Position numbers and translations under genes: made by a program. A stretch of DNA of 64,000 nucleotides from Burkholderiaceae bacterium (GTDB lineage: Bacteria; Pseudomonadota; Gammaproteobacteria; Burkholderiales; Burkholderiaceae_C). The DNA is taken from assembly GCA_018780645.1 (NCBI GenBank), contig JADMJJ010000011.1:372001-436000 (forward strand), given 5' to 3'. Position 1 is the first letter of the stretch. Each line of letters starts with the position of its first letter. Shown piece by piece: positions 1-8,645 of this stretch. The notes beneath the pieces are model-generated. The model searched no databases, had not been told where the DNA came from, and saw only the letters and a list, made by a program, of their open reading frames with translations.

Positions 1-308
1 ATGCGCACGCGGTCGCCATCCAGCCCGCGTATCACCGGGCGGTTGCTGTTGGGTCCGAAATAGCTGGACGACACACCGGGCTCCTCGGCCAGGGTCTCAC
101 CGAGGCTGCTGCCACGCTTGAGCAGCAGTTGCTCGCCGCTGAGCACGCTGGCCGGCGGACTCAGCTCGTTGTTGCGCAGTGGGTTGCCGGTGATCAGCAC
201 CGGCTTCAAGGTTGATACGGCGGCGGCGTCGCCGACCTGCGCCAGGGCGGGCACGCTCAACAGGCATGCCAGGCTCAGCAGGCTGAGGCGGGGAACAATA
301 TTCGTCAT
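1..308 (-). CDS. TonB-dependent receptor, N-terminal part (truncated by window start)
   Basis: Reverse complement from ATG at 308 reads MTNIVPRLSLLSLACLLSVPALAQVGDAAAVSTLKPVLITGNPLRNNELSPPASVLSGEQLLLKRGSSLGETLAEEPGVSSSYFGPNSNRPVIRGLDGDRVR: signal peptide plus TonB plug domain motif. Confidence 0.88.
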   Translation of the reverse strand, partial: MTNIVPRLSLLSLACLLSVPALAQVGDAAAVSTLKPVLITGNPLRNNELSPPASVLSGEQLLLKRGSSLGETLAEEPGVSSSYFGPNSNRPVIRGLDGDRVR

Positions 309-438
309 GACAGTAACTCCATGGCGGCGGCCCGCGCGCAGCAATGTGCGCTCGCAGGGCCGCGGCCAACAAGAAAGGCAGCCGACCCGGGGCCGGTGAG
401 CGGCCACCCGGGTCAGAAAGGGATCAGCGGGGAAGTTG

Positions 439-816
439 TCAGCCCAGCGCGGGAGGTGCGCGGGCGGGGCTGCGCCAGAACGGCGCAGGATGGGCCGCGG
501 CCAGACGTATCAGCGTCTGCAGGCCCTGGGGCGTGGCGGCCCCGAACTCAAGGCTTTGGGCGGTCAACCCATCGCCATGGCACAGCTGGTCGAACAGCTG
601 GCACTGGATGCTGTGCTCGGCGTGGCCGGCAAAGTCACCGGAAGCTTGGACCGCCGCCTTCAGCACCAGCGACGCCGTGCCGACCTGGGCGTGGACGACC
701 CGGTGTGCCAGGCCCAGGCTCTGGCTGCCCAGCAGTACCGCGCACAGCAACAGCGCCCACAGCCACGAGGGCTGTGGGCGCTGCTGAGGGCTCAGGCGGC
801 TGGATGTCATCATCAA
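439..816 (-). CDS. small exported/membrane-anchored protein with His/Cys cluster (HAEHSIQCQLFDQLCHGDG), hypothetical
   Basis: 125 aa ORF between the TonB receptor and DUF3299 genes, same strand; N-terminal hydrophobic segment and H-x3-H-x3-C-x6-C-H pattern. Confidence 0.6.
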   Translation of the reverse strand: MMMTSSRLSPQQRPQPSWLWALLLCAVLLGSQSLGLAHRVVHAQVGTASLVLKAAVQASGDFAGHAEHSIQCQLFDQLCHGDGLTAQSLEFGAATPQGLQTLIRLAAAHPAPFWRSPARAPPALG

Positions 817-826
817 ACGGCGATCG

Positions 827-1321
827 TCACTCGGTCGCTTGCGCGTCGGTTACGCGATAGAACATGCCGTACGGGTCGGCCTGGAGCACCGCCATGCGGC
901 CCTCGACCACCACTGGCTCCAGCGTGTACTTGACCGGGTTCTTGGTCTTCACCTCGACCAGGCCTTCCGGGCCGGACGGCACGCAAAACGAGCAGCTGGT
1001 GGGCACCGAGGACAGCAGGAAGTGGCGTTGCTTGTCACCGGGCTCCAAGGGCAGCATGAAGCCCTGGATCTTCACCGTCTGGTTGTTCAGCGCCTGCAAG
1101 GGCTTGGGGAACTCGGGGATGAGCTTGTTCTTTTCGGCCTTGGTGGTGACTGAACTCAGCAATTGCCAGGAGACGATCCCTTCACGCTCCTGCAGCGGCT
1201 TGAACGGGCTGCGCGGGTCGTGGAAACCGGGGCCCTGGCCGACCGGCGCCTGGGCCTGAGCCGCCAACAGGCTGGCGCTTAACGCGGCGGCGAGGAGAAG
1301 TGGCTTCAGCTTGCAGATCAT
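827..1321 (-). CDS. DUF3299 domain-containing exported protein
   Basis: 164 aa, signal peptide, motif VKIQGFMLPLEPGDKQRHFLLSSVPTSCSFCVPSGPEGLVEV typical of DUF3299. Confidence 0.82.
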   Translation of the reverse strand: MICKLKPLLLAAALSASLLAAQAQAPVGQGPGFHDPRSPFKPLQEREGIVSWQLLSSVTTKAEKNKLIPEFPKPLQALNNQTVKIQGFMLPLEPGDKQRHFLLSSVPTSCSFCVPSGPEGLVEVKTKNPVKYTLEPVVVEGRMAVLQADPYGMFYRVTDAQATE

Positions 1322-1345
1322 GATCGTTCCATTCCTTCAAAAAAC

Positions 1346-2545
1346 TCAGCGCGGCGTCTGCAACAACTGGGTGACGTCAAGCCGGAAGGCGGACCAGGCC
1401 GGCAAGGCCGCACCGAGCAGGGCCAGCAGCACGGCCAGCGCTGGCACGCTCCACTCCCAGACCGACCACCAGGCACCGGTGACCGCGATCGAGTGCTGTG
1501 CGGCCAGCAAGAGCCCCAGGCCATGGGTCAGGCCATGACCCAGTGCCAAACCTAGCACCGTCGCCAGAATGGCTAAGCATAGCGCCTCAGCGGCCACCAG
1601 ACCGGCCACCCGTGCGGGGGGCGCGCCGAGCATGCGCATCATTGCCAGATCGTTGCGGCGCTCACGCACCGCATGCAGCATGGCCACGAATACCGACAGC
1701 CCGGCCGCCAGCAGCAGCAGCACGCCAAAGCCCCGCAAGACCTCGGTGCCGGCACCGACCATGCGCAGGAGCCGCGCCGTCTCCAACGCCGGTGCGGCCG
1801 CCTGCAGGCCCGGCTGGGCGTTGACCCAACGCGGCAGCATCGCCGCGCCCAGTGGGCTGCGGTAGCTGACGAGGGCCATGGTGACTTCGCGTTCGGCGTC
1901 GTCATGATCCTCGTCATGTGCTTCGTCATGTTCATGGACGGCCCAGACCGACTCCAGTCCGGTCAGCACAAGGCGGTCCAGCACGGAGCCGCTACGCGCC
2001 AGCACACCGACGACCGTGTAGCGACGGTCTTCATGGGCATCGCCCTGCCCCGCCAGGCCATGAGAACCGGCGAACTGGGCACCGACGGCCAGGCCGCTGC
2101 GCTGGGCCACTTCGGCGCCAAGAACGGCCTCCAGCGGCGCCTGCCAGACGCGCCCGGCCGCCGGCTTCGCCTGATAGAGATCCAGATACTCGGGCGTGCT
2201 GCCGACGATGCGGTAGCCCTGCAGGCTGTCGCCCAGCGACAGCGGGATCGCCCGCGCCACCAGCGGCTGCTTGCGCAACAACTCCATGGTCGCCAGCGGG
2301 ATATTGCCGGTGGGCACGTCCAGATGGAACACGCCGGCCAGCATGATCTGCATCGGGCTGCCCTTGGCACCGACAACCAGATCGATGCCGGCCAGATCGC
2401 GCGTGACGGCCTGCTCGACCTGCTCGCTGACCAGGATCACGAAGCTGATCGCGCCCAGCCCCAAGCTCAGCAGCAGCAGATTCAGCGCCGCCGTCAAGGG
2501 CTGCGACCACAGGTAGCGCCAGGCCAGCGCGATCAAGCGACTCAT
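1346..2545 (-). CDS. ABC transporter permease (FtsX/MacB type)
   Basis: 399 aa; MacB-like periplasmic domain and C-terminal TM segments (AVRERRNDLAMMRMLGAPPARV); His/Asp-rich insertion VHEHDEAHDEDHDD. Confidence 0.88.
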   Translation of the reverse strand: MSRLIALAWRYLWSQPLTAALNLLLLSLGLGAISFVILVSEQVEQAVTRDLAGIDLVVGAKGSPMQIMLAGVFHLDVPTGNIPLATMELLRKQPLVARAIPLSLGDSLQGYRIVGSTPEYLDLYQAKPAAGRVWQAPLEAVLGAEVAQRSGLAVGAQFAGSHGLAGQGDAHEDRRYTVVGVLARSGSVLDRLVLTGLESVWAVHEHDEAHDEDHDDAEREVTMALVSYRSPLGAAMLPRWVNAQPGLQAAAPALETARLLRMVGAGTEVLRGFGVLLLLAAGLSVFVAMLHAVRERRNDLAMMRMLGAPPARVAGLVAAEALCLAILATVLGLALGHGLTHGLGLLLAAQHSIAVTGAWWSVWEWSVPALAVLLALLGAALPAWSAFRLDVTQLLQTPR

Positions 2546-3189
2546 GTCGGCGCCTTGTTCAACTGGAGCAACTGCGCGCCGGGCAGCGCCTGGCTCACCC
2601 GCGCGTCGTGAGTGGCCAGCACCAGCGTGGCCCGGCTCAGCGCAGCGAGCTCGGTCAGCAGCCGCAGCGCCTCGGCTGCTGCCTCGTCGTCCAGGCTGGC
2701 CGTGGGTTCATCGGCCAGCAACAGGCTGGGGCCGCGCAGCACCGCCCGCGCCAGCGCCACCCGCTGCGCTTGGCCGACGCTGAGCTGATGCGGGCGGCGA
2801 GCGGCCAGGCCCTGCAGGCCCAGGCGCTCAAGCAGCTCGGCGATGCGAGCGGGCTGCACCGACTCACCGGCACAGACGTACGGCAAGGCCAGGTTGTCGG
2901 CCACGCTCAGGGCCGCGCTCAGATGCAGGCGCTGCGGCACAAAGCCCAGATGGGCACCGCGCCAGGCATCGCGCTGGCGTGGCGACATCGCGCCCACATC
3001 GACCCCGCCGACCCGCACCTGGCCGGCCGTCGGCGTCAACAGGCCCGCCATCAAGGCCAGCAGGGTGGACTTGCCCGCGCCCGAGGAGCCGCGCACCAAC
3101 AGCGTGCTGCCGGCCGGGGCGCTCAGATCGGCAAAGCTCAGTCGGGGTCCGTCGCGGTAGTGGTAGTGCAGATCCAGCAGTTCGATCAC
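2542..3189 (-). CDS. ABC transporter ATP-binding protein (LolD/MacB type)
   Basis: Walker A GSSGAGKSTLLALMAG, signature LSVGQAQRVALARA, Walker B LLLADEPTASLD; 4-nt overlap with the permease. Confidence 0.92.
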   Translation of the reverse strand: MIELLDLHYHYRDGPRLSFADLSAPAGSTLLVRGSSGAGKSTLLALMAGLLTPTAGQVRVGGVDVGAMSPRQRDAWRGAHLGFVPQRLHLSAALSVADNLALPYVCAGESVQPARIAELLERLGLQGLAARRPHQLSVGQAQRVALARAVLRGPSLLLADEPTASLDDEAAAEALRLLTELAALSRATLVLATHDARVSQALPGAQLLQLNKAPT

Positions 3190-3192
3190 GTC

Positions 3193-3738
3193 TCAGCCCT
3201 TGCGCAGATGAGCCTTGAAGGTCTTGCGGAATTTCTCGACCTTGGGCGCGACAACGAAGGCGCAATAGCCCTGCTCCGGATGCTGGGCAAAGTAGTGCTG
3301 GTGGTAGGCCTCGGCCGGCCAGTAGTTGGCCTCGGCCTGCAGCTCGGTCACGACCTTGCCGCCATGGGCTTCCTGGGCCTCGGCCAGCACCTCGCGGGCC
3401 ACCGCCTCCTGCTCCGCGCTGTGGAAGTAGATGCCCGAGCGGTACTGCGTGCCCACGTCATTGCCCTGGCGGTTCAAGGTGGTCGGGTCATGAATGTTGA
3501 AAAAGATCTCCAGCACCGCGCGCAGAGGGATCTGGGCCGGGTCAAAACGCACCCGCACCACCTCGACGTGGCCGGTATGGCCCGAACACACCTGCTCGTA
3601 GTTTGGCTGGACCACATGACCATTGCAGTAGCCGGACTCGACACCCAGCACACCCTGCACCTGCTCGTAGACGGCCTCGGTGCACCAGAAGCAGCCTCCA
3701 CCGAGGGTGATGGTGTCGGTGGCTTGCGTGTCGCTCAT
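3193..3738 (-). CDS. msrA: peptide-methionine (S)-S-oxide reductase MsrA
   Basis: MSDTQATDTITLGGGCFWCTEAVYEQVQGVLGVESGYCNG; GCFWC catalytic motif; internal Met start preferred over the longer ORF. Confidence 0.95.
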   Translation of the reverse strand: MSDTQATDTITLGGGCFWCTEAVYEQVQGVLGVESGYCNGHVVQPNYEQVCSGHTGHVEVVRVRFDPAQIPLRAVLEIFFNIHDPTTLNRQGNDVGTQYRSGIYFHSAEQEAVAREVLAEAQEAHGGKVVTELQAEANYWPAEAYHQHYFAQHPEQGYCAFVVAPKVEKFRKTFKAHLRKG

Positions 3739-3790
3739 GGCTGCATCTCCTTGCAATTGTTCAGGCGGCAGCATAGCGATGTCTTGTTGC

Positions 3791-6700
3791 TCAATGTTTC
3801 TCCAGCGACAAGACCACACGGGGCGTCCAGTTGGCGTCGTCCTCGGCCGCGGCGCGCAGCGTGGGCGCGGCCAGGAACAGGCGCGCATTGGGCAGGCCGC
3901 TGGCGATCAAGGCATCACGCACCGCCACGCCGCGCGCCAGCGCCAGCGCACGGGCCGACTCGGCCGTGACGAGATGGCGGGCCTTCAGCATCGCTTCCGT
4001 TTCCGGCAGCGGCAGGTCTTTCAGCAGGCCGACCAGATTGCGCGGCCGGCCGGGGATGTCGCTGTTCTTGTAGAGCACCCGCAGCAGCCGTTCGCGGTCG
4101 CCCGGCGTCAGGCTCGGCTCCTGCTGCGCCGCCGCCGCTCCGGCCGCAGTCTGAGCGCGCTGCAGCTCACGCCGGCGCTCGGCGAGCAGGCGTTGCTCCA
4201 GGTCAGCCGCCTGGATCGCATCACGCTCGGACTGCGGATCGGCCGCGCCGGTCACCGTCATGCTCAGGCCGGGCCGGTCCTGCAGGGCCTTGGCGACCTT
4301 GGCCAGGGTCGCCTGTCCCTGCTCGCTCAGCACCGCGCTGCCCGGCAGGAACTCGGCATAGCTCAGGTCCGGCCCACCGCCGCCCATCAGCAGCGAGAAC
4401 GGCGATGTCAGCGCCTTGCCCAGCAGATTCAGTATCAGCTTGAGGACAATGCCGCTGACGCTGAACTGCGGGTCGTTGACCGAGCCGCTGACCGGCAGGC
4501 GCACGTCGATCACCCCGCTCGAGTCCTTCAGCAATGCCACCGCCAGCAAGACGGGCAGCTTGGTCGCCTCGGGGCTGTCCACCCGCTCGCCAAAGGTCAG
4601 CTGGTTCAGTATCACCTGGTTGCTGGCCTCCAGCTTGCCATCGGCCTGGATGCGGTAGTTCAGGTCCATGGACAGCTTGCCGCGCTCGATCGCATAGCCG
4701 GCGTACTTGGCCGCGTAGGGTGTCAGCGGCGCCAGTTCCAGATCGCTGGCCTTGGCGGCGATGTCCAGCATCAGCGGCTGGGCGCTGGGGTTGAGGCGGC
4801 CGCTGACCTCCAGCGCGGCCGTGCCAGCCACCGTGCCACGCAGCTCCAACGCCGCCATCTCGGTGCTGTCCGAGCGGAAGGCCCCGAGGCTGCCCTGCAG
4901 ATTGGTGATGTCGGCGCGGTAGTTGGGCCGCACGAACTGGTCGCTGAAGTCCACCCGGCCCTTCAGCAGCTTGGTGCTGGCCACACTCAAGAGCAGTGCC
5001 GGCGTTGCTGCCGCCGCCGGTTCACTGGCGGCCTGGGCCACGGGGGCCGCTTCGTGCACCACCCTGACCTCGCCCAGATTGAAGCGTCCCTGCTCGCTGA
5101 CGGCCAGCCGGGCAAAGAAGTCGCTGAGGCTCAGCTCGGCAATGTCTAGCCTGGGCGCCGCACCGGGCAGCAGCGCGAGCTTCAAGCCCTTCAGATTAAG
5201 CGCCTGCCAGCTCAAGAGGTCTTCTCCTGTGTGGCGCTGGCTCAGCTTCAGGTCAGCGACCAGCACATCACCCTCGGCGCTGGCCTGCAGGCCCTGGCCC
5301 GCAGCCAAGCTGACGGCAAAGTCGCCGCGGTAACCGAGATCGCCATGCTGCAGACTCAGGAGCAACTCCCGCTCAAGATAGCCGTCAAGCCCCTGAATCG
5401 GCAGACGATCCAGGCGCAGGCTGCCCTTGGCGGCCAACGGCTGCAGGCCCAGGCTGCCGCGCCAGTCCAGACTGCCCGTGTCCGAAGCTGCGGCGGTGGC
5501 CTGGCCGGGCCGCAAGGCGCCCAGCCGGGCCTGCAGGCGCAGCGGCGCCATCGCGCCGGCCTTGCCGCCGATGTTCAGGTCCTGCAGCTCCAGGCGCAGA
5601 CCGTCCACCAGATAGCGCACCGGCACATCGTCGACGCCATCGCCGGCCTGCGCGTCGCTAAAGGCCAGGCGGCCGTCCTCGACACGCAACGTTGTCAGCT
5701 GCACGGCCCAGGGGGCGGAGGCCGGGGCCGAAGTTGCGGTTGATGCCGCTGAGGCCGGTGGCGCCGCCGCCCAGCGCTCGACATTCCAGCCGCCGCTGCC
5801 GGCCCGCTCCAGGCGCGCGCTGGGCGACTTCAGGCTCAGTGCACCGATCTGCAGTTGGCGCGTGGCCAGATCCACATGCGTGTCGACCAGTTCCAGGCGC
5901 TTCAGGCCCAGGGCCGGCGCCGTGCCATCCAGGGCCTGGAAGTTGTCGAGGTTGGCCCGCTGGATCTCCAGGCCCAGCTTGGCCTCGCCGCCGGCAGCTT
6001 GCATCCAGCTCACGCGCGCTTGCACGCCCAACTGGCCCTGCAGCTTCAGTGGCGTGGCCTGTTGCAGATAGGGTGCGAGCCAGGCCAGTTGCAGGCCCTG
6101 CAGCTGCGCCTCGATCTGTGCACTGGCGGGCCTGATCTGGCCTTGGGCCTTGAACTCAGCGGCGGCGGCAGCGGCTTTGGCGGCCGAGGCCAGCCGCCCC
6201 GACAGCTGCAGGTCGGCCTCGGCAGCCAGCGGATAGGCCAGGCCCTTCAGCTCCAGCGCCAGCTCATCCACGTTCAGCGCCGCCCCCGGTCCACCGGCTT
6301 GGTCGCGCCAGTGCAGCGCGCCCTGCTGCAGGGCGAAACGGTCCAGGCTCAGCTGCCAGCCGGGCGCGGCCTTGTCGGCGGGAGGAGCAGCGGTCGCCTG
6401 AGCACCGACACCCGGCAGCTTCAAGCCACCCGAGCGCATCCGCAGCAGGCTCATTCTGGGCGCCTCCCACTGCAGCTCGCCGAACCGGGCCAGTTGGCGC
6501 AACGGTTGCAGGTCCTTGAGGCTCAGATTCAGCCGCTTCCATTCCAGCCAGGGCTGGTCATCGGCATGGGCCAGGGCCCAGTCGCTCAACTGCAGCCGGC
6601 CGCGCAGGCTGATCTGCGGTGCGGCCTTGTCTGCCTGGGCAAAGTCCAGTTCCAGATCGGTCGTCACGTGGCCCTGCAGCAGCTTGACCGGCAGGCCCTT

Positions 6701-7417
6701 GGGCAGATAGCCGAGATAGGGCCGCAGGTCGAGCGCGTCCAGATGCAGTTTCAGACTCGTTTCCTTGCGCTGATCAAAGGGCGTGGCAATCGCACCCGAG
6801 TCAAAGGCCACGCCATTGAGCACACCGGCCAGCCGTGGCTGGACCTTGACCTTGATGTGCGTGTCGAGATTCGACAGGAATGGCAGATCCAGCTTGAGCT
6901 GGCCGAGTTCGTGGGTCCGGCCTGCCGGCCGGTCGTCGAGCAGCAGCCTGCCGTCGCGCAGTTGCAGGTTGTAGAGCGCAAACTGCGCGGGTCTGTCATC
7001 GGGCCCGGGCGGCGGGCCGGCTTGCAGGCGCTGCAGCAGGTCGTCGATGCTGTAGTGGCCTACGGCCGTGCGCGCCAGGCGCAACAGCGGCTGGTCCAGG
7101 GTCAGCGCATCAATCACCGGCGCGCGGTGCCAGAGGCTGGACAGCGACAGATTGGCCGCGAGGCGTTCAACTTCCAGCAGCGGCGCATCGCCGGGCGCGG
7201 CGCCCGCCACCTGCAGGCCGCGCAGGGTCAACTCCATGCGCCAGGGCTTGAAGTCCAGTTGCTGCACCGTGACCGAGCGTCCCAGGCTTTGCGTCGCCAG
7301 CGGCACGATCTGTTGCCGAATCAGCCAGGGCAGCAGCCAGATGCTGGACAGGGCCAACAAAAACAGCACCACCAGGGCGGCCGCCCCGGCCTTCCAAGCA
7401 CCACGCCAAATTCGCAA
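3791..7417 (-). CDS. DUF748 (AsmA-like) domain-containing protein, 1208 aa
   Basis: Single N-terminal TM helix, long repetitive beta-rich region, C-terminal segment typical of DUF748 proteins. Confidence 0.82.
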   Translation of the reverse strand: MRIWRGAWKAGAAALVVLFLLALSSIWLLPWLIRQQIVPLATQSLGRSVTVQQLDFKPWRMELTLRGLQVAGAAPGDAPLLEVERLAANLSLSSLWHRAPVIDALTLDQPLLRLARTAVGHYSIDDLLQRLQAGPPPGPDDRPAQFALYNLQLRDGRLLLDDRPAGRTHELGQLKLDLPFLSNLDTHIKVKVQPRLAGVLNGVAFDSGAIATPFDQRKETSLKLHLDALDLRPYLGYLPKGLPVKLLQGHVTTDLELDFAQADKAAPQISLRGRLQLSDWALAHADDQPWLEWKRLNLSLKDLQPLRQLARFGELQWEAPRMSLLRMRSGGLKLPGVGAQATAAPPADKAAPGWQLSLDRFALQQGALHWRDQAGGPGAALNVDELALELKGLAYPLAAEADLQLSGRLASAAKAAAAAAEFKAQGQIRPASAQIEAQLQGLQLAWLAPYLQQATPLKLQGQLGVQARVSWMQAAGGEAKLGLEIQRANLDNFQALDGTAPALGLKRLELVDTHVDLATRQLQIGALSLKSPSARLERAGSGGWNVERWAAAPPASAASTATSAPASAPWAVQLTTLRVEDGRLAFSDAQAGDGVDDVPVRYLVDGLRLELQDLNIGGKAGAMAPLRLQARLGALRPGQATAAASDTGSLDWRGSLGLQPLAAKGSLRLDRLPIQGLDGYLERELLLSLQHGDLGYRGDFAVSLAAGQGLQASAEGDVLVADLKLSQRHTGEDLLSWQALNLKGLKLALLPGAAPRLDIAELSLSDFFARLAVSEQGRFNLGEVRVVHEAAPVAQAASEPAAAATPALLLSVASTKLLKGRVDFSDQFVRPNYRADITNLQGSLGAFRSDSTEMAALELRGTVAGTAALEVSGRLNPSAQPLMLDIAAKASDLELAPLTPYAAKYAGYAIERGKLSMDLNYRIQADGKLEASNQVILNQLTFGERVDSPEATKLPVLLAVALLKDSSGVIDVRLPVSGSVNDPQFSVSGIVLKLILNLLGKALTSPFSLLMGGGGPDLSYAEFLPGSAVLSEQGQATLAKVAKALQDRPGLSMTVTGAADPQSERDAIQAADLEQRLLAERRRELQRAQTAAGAAAAQQEPSLTPGDRERLLRVLYKNSDIPGRPRNLVGLLKDLPLPETEAMLKARHLVTAESARALALARGVAVRDALIASGLPNARLFLAAPTLRAAAEDDANWTPRVVLSLEKH

Positions 7418-7633
7418 AACGGCTCCAAGCTGAGAACAGACCCGAAACTGTACCGCGGCGGCAGACGGCCGGACGTCCCGCCATCAAGTGCACGAAAGCT
7501 GCAACAAAAGTAAGCAACCGTGCCTCCCCGGCCCGGCTTGCCCGCTCGCGCCGGCTACATCCTGATGCAGTGCCCGATGACCGGCACGTGACAATCGAAT
7601 CGTCCCTCCCACCACCGGTCCGCACCACCGCCA

Positions 7634-8446
7634 ATGAATGCCCTGCTCGAAGCGCTCGCACTGCAATCCCTGAAGCCCTTCATCACCGCGCTGCTGATGC
7701 CTCCGGTCCCGTTCCTGATCTTGCTGTCGCTGGCCGCGCTGATGCTATGGCGCAAGCATGCCGCCGGCTGGCTGCTGGTGCTGTTCAGTGCGACGGGACT
7801 GTGGTTGAGCCAGAGCGAGGCCGCCGGCCAGGGGCTGGCTCGGGTGCTGCTGCGATCACAGCCGGCATTGGACGTGGACGCACTCTCCGCCCTGGCCAAG
7901 GACCCGCAAACGCGAAAGTCCGTCAGCATCGCCGTGCTGGGCGCCGGCATCGAGCCCTATGCACCCGAGTACGGCGTGGCCAATCTGAGCTCACACTCGC
8001 TGGAACGCCTGCGCTACGGCCTGTGGCTGGGCAAGCGGCTGGGTGTGCCCGTGGGCTTCTCCGGCGGGCACTCCCAAGGAGCCAGCGACGACGACACCCC
8101 CGAGGCCCTGGTGGCCCAGCGCATCGCCAGCCAGGAGTTCGGCCGCAACCTGCAGTGGGTCGACCCCTACGCCAAGGACACTCATGAGAACGCGCTTCGC
8201 AGCCTGCTGCTGCTGCGCGAGACCGGCGTGCGCAAGGTGATAGTCGTCACACACGGCTGGCATATGCCACGGGCACTGAAGGCCTTCCAGGCGCTGGCCG
8301 GCAGCGAGATCGAGATTGTTGCCGCGCCCATGGGCATGGGCGTCTCGGCCAAGGTCAGCAGCCAGCGCTGGTTGCCCTCGGCCCAGGGCGGCCAGACGGT
8401 GCGCCTGGTGCTCAAGGAATGGATGGGGGCGCTGTCAGGAGCCTGA
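7634..8446 (+). CDS. YdcF/ElyC family (DUF218) membrane protein
   Basis: 270 aa; N-terminal TM helices, IAVLGAGI...ERLRYGLWLGKRLGVPVGFSGG...VIVVTHGWHMPRAL typical of DUF218. Confidence 0.88.
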   Translation: MNALLEALALQSLKPFITALLMPPVPFLILLSLAALMLWRKHAAGWLLVLFSATGLWLSQSEAAGQGLARVLLRSQPALDVDALSALAKDPQTRKSVSIAVLGAGIEPYAPEYGVANLSSHSLERLRYGLWLGKRLGVPVGFSGGHSQGASDDDTPEALVAQRIASQEFGRNLQWVDPYAKDTHENALRSLLLLRETGVRKVIVVTHGWHMPRALKAFQALAGSEIEIVAAPMGMGVSAKVSSQRWLPSAQGGQTVRLVLKEWMGALSGA

Positions 8447-8477
8447 TTGGCCCCAAATCTGCAGCCCATAAACGACG

Positions 8478-8507
8478 AACCCCTCTCGACCGAAGTCGGG
8501 AGGGGTT
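8478..8507. terminator. strong hairpin, probable intrinsic terminator (minus-strand reading more U-rich downstream)
   Basis: AACCCCTCTCGAC-CGAA-GTCGGGAGGGGTT, 13-bp stem with one G-T wobble. Confidence 0.6.
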
Positions 8508-8635
8508 GGACGGCTTACGCCGTCTTTGGGGCTCCAGGTCATTGCCCTGGGGCTCCTGCCGCGCAGAGACTGCGCCAGCGGATAGGCCTGCATCGCAGGT
8601 AGTGGAAGACTAGGCGAGCGAACTCCCGGCTTCAA
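8478..8635 (-). ncRNA. candidate structured RNA / long structured ubiD 3' UTR, class unassigned
   Basis: Dense run of hairpins between ydcF-like and ubiD: GACGGC-TTAC-GCCGTC (8509-8524), CCAGG..CCTGG, GCGCAG-TCT-CTGCGC, CCTGC-GAT-GCAGG, and long-range near-complementarity GAAGCCGGGAG / CTCCCGACTTC; ends in the terminator-like hairpin. Confidence 0.4.
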
Positions 8636-8645
8636 GCCAGAACGG

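Noticed and set aside
5855-7513. 552-aa plus-strand ORF (also 3680..5149, 2608..3969, 1673..2611)
   Set aside because: Antisense to DUF748, msrA and ABC genes; composition typical of spurious high-GC frames.
8478-8635. 6S RNA (ssrS) assignment for the structured element
   Set aside because: Some short similarity (GTTCGC...CC-AGTC) on the minus strand, but no recognisable central-bubble/closing-stem layout; left unassigned.
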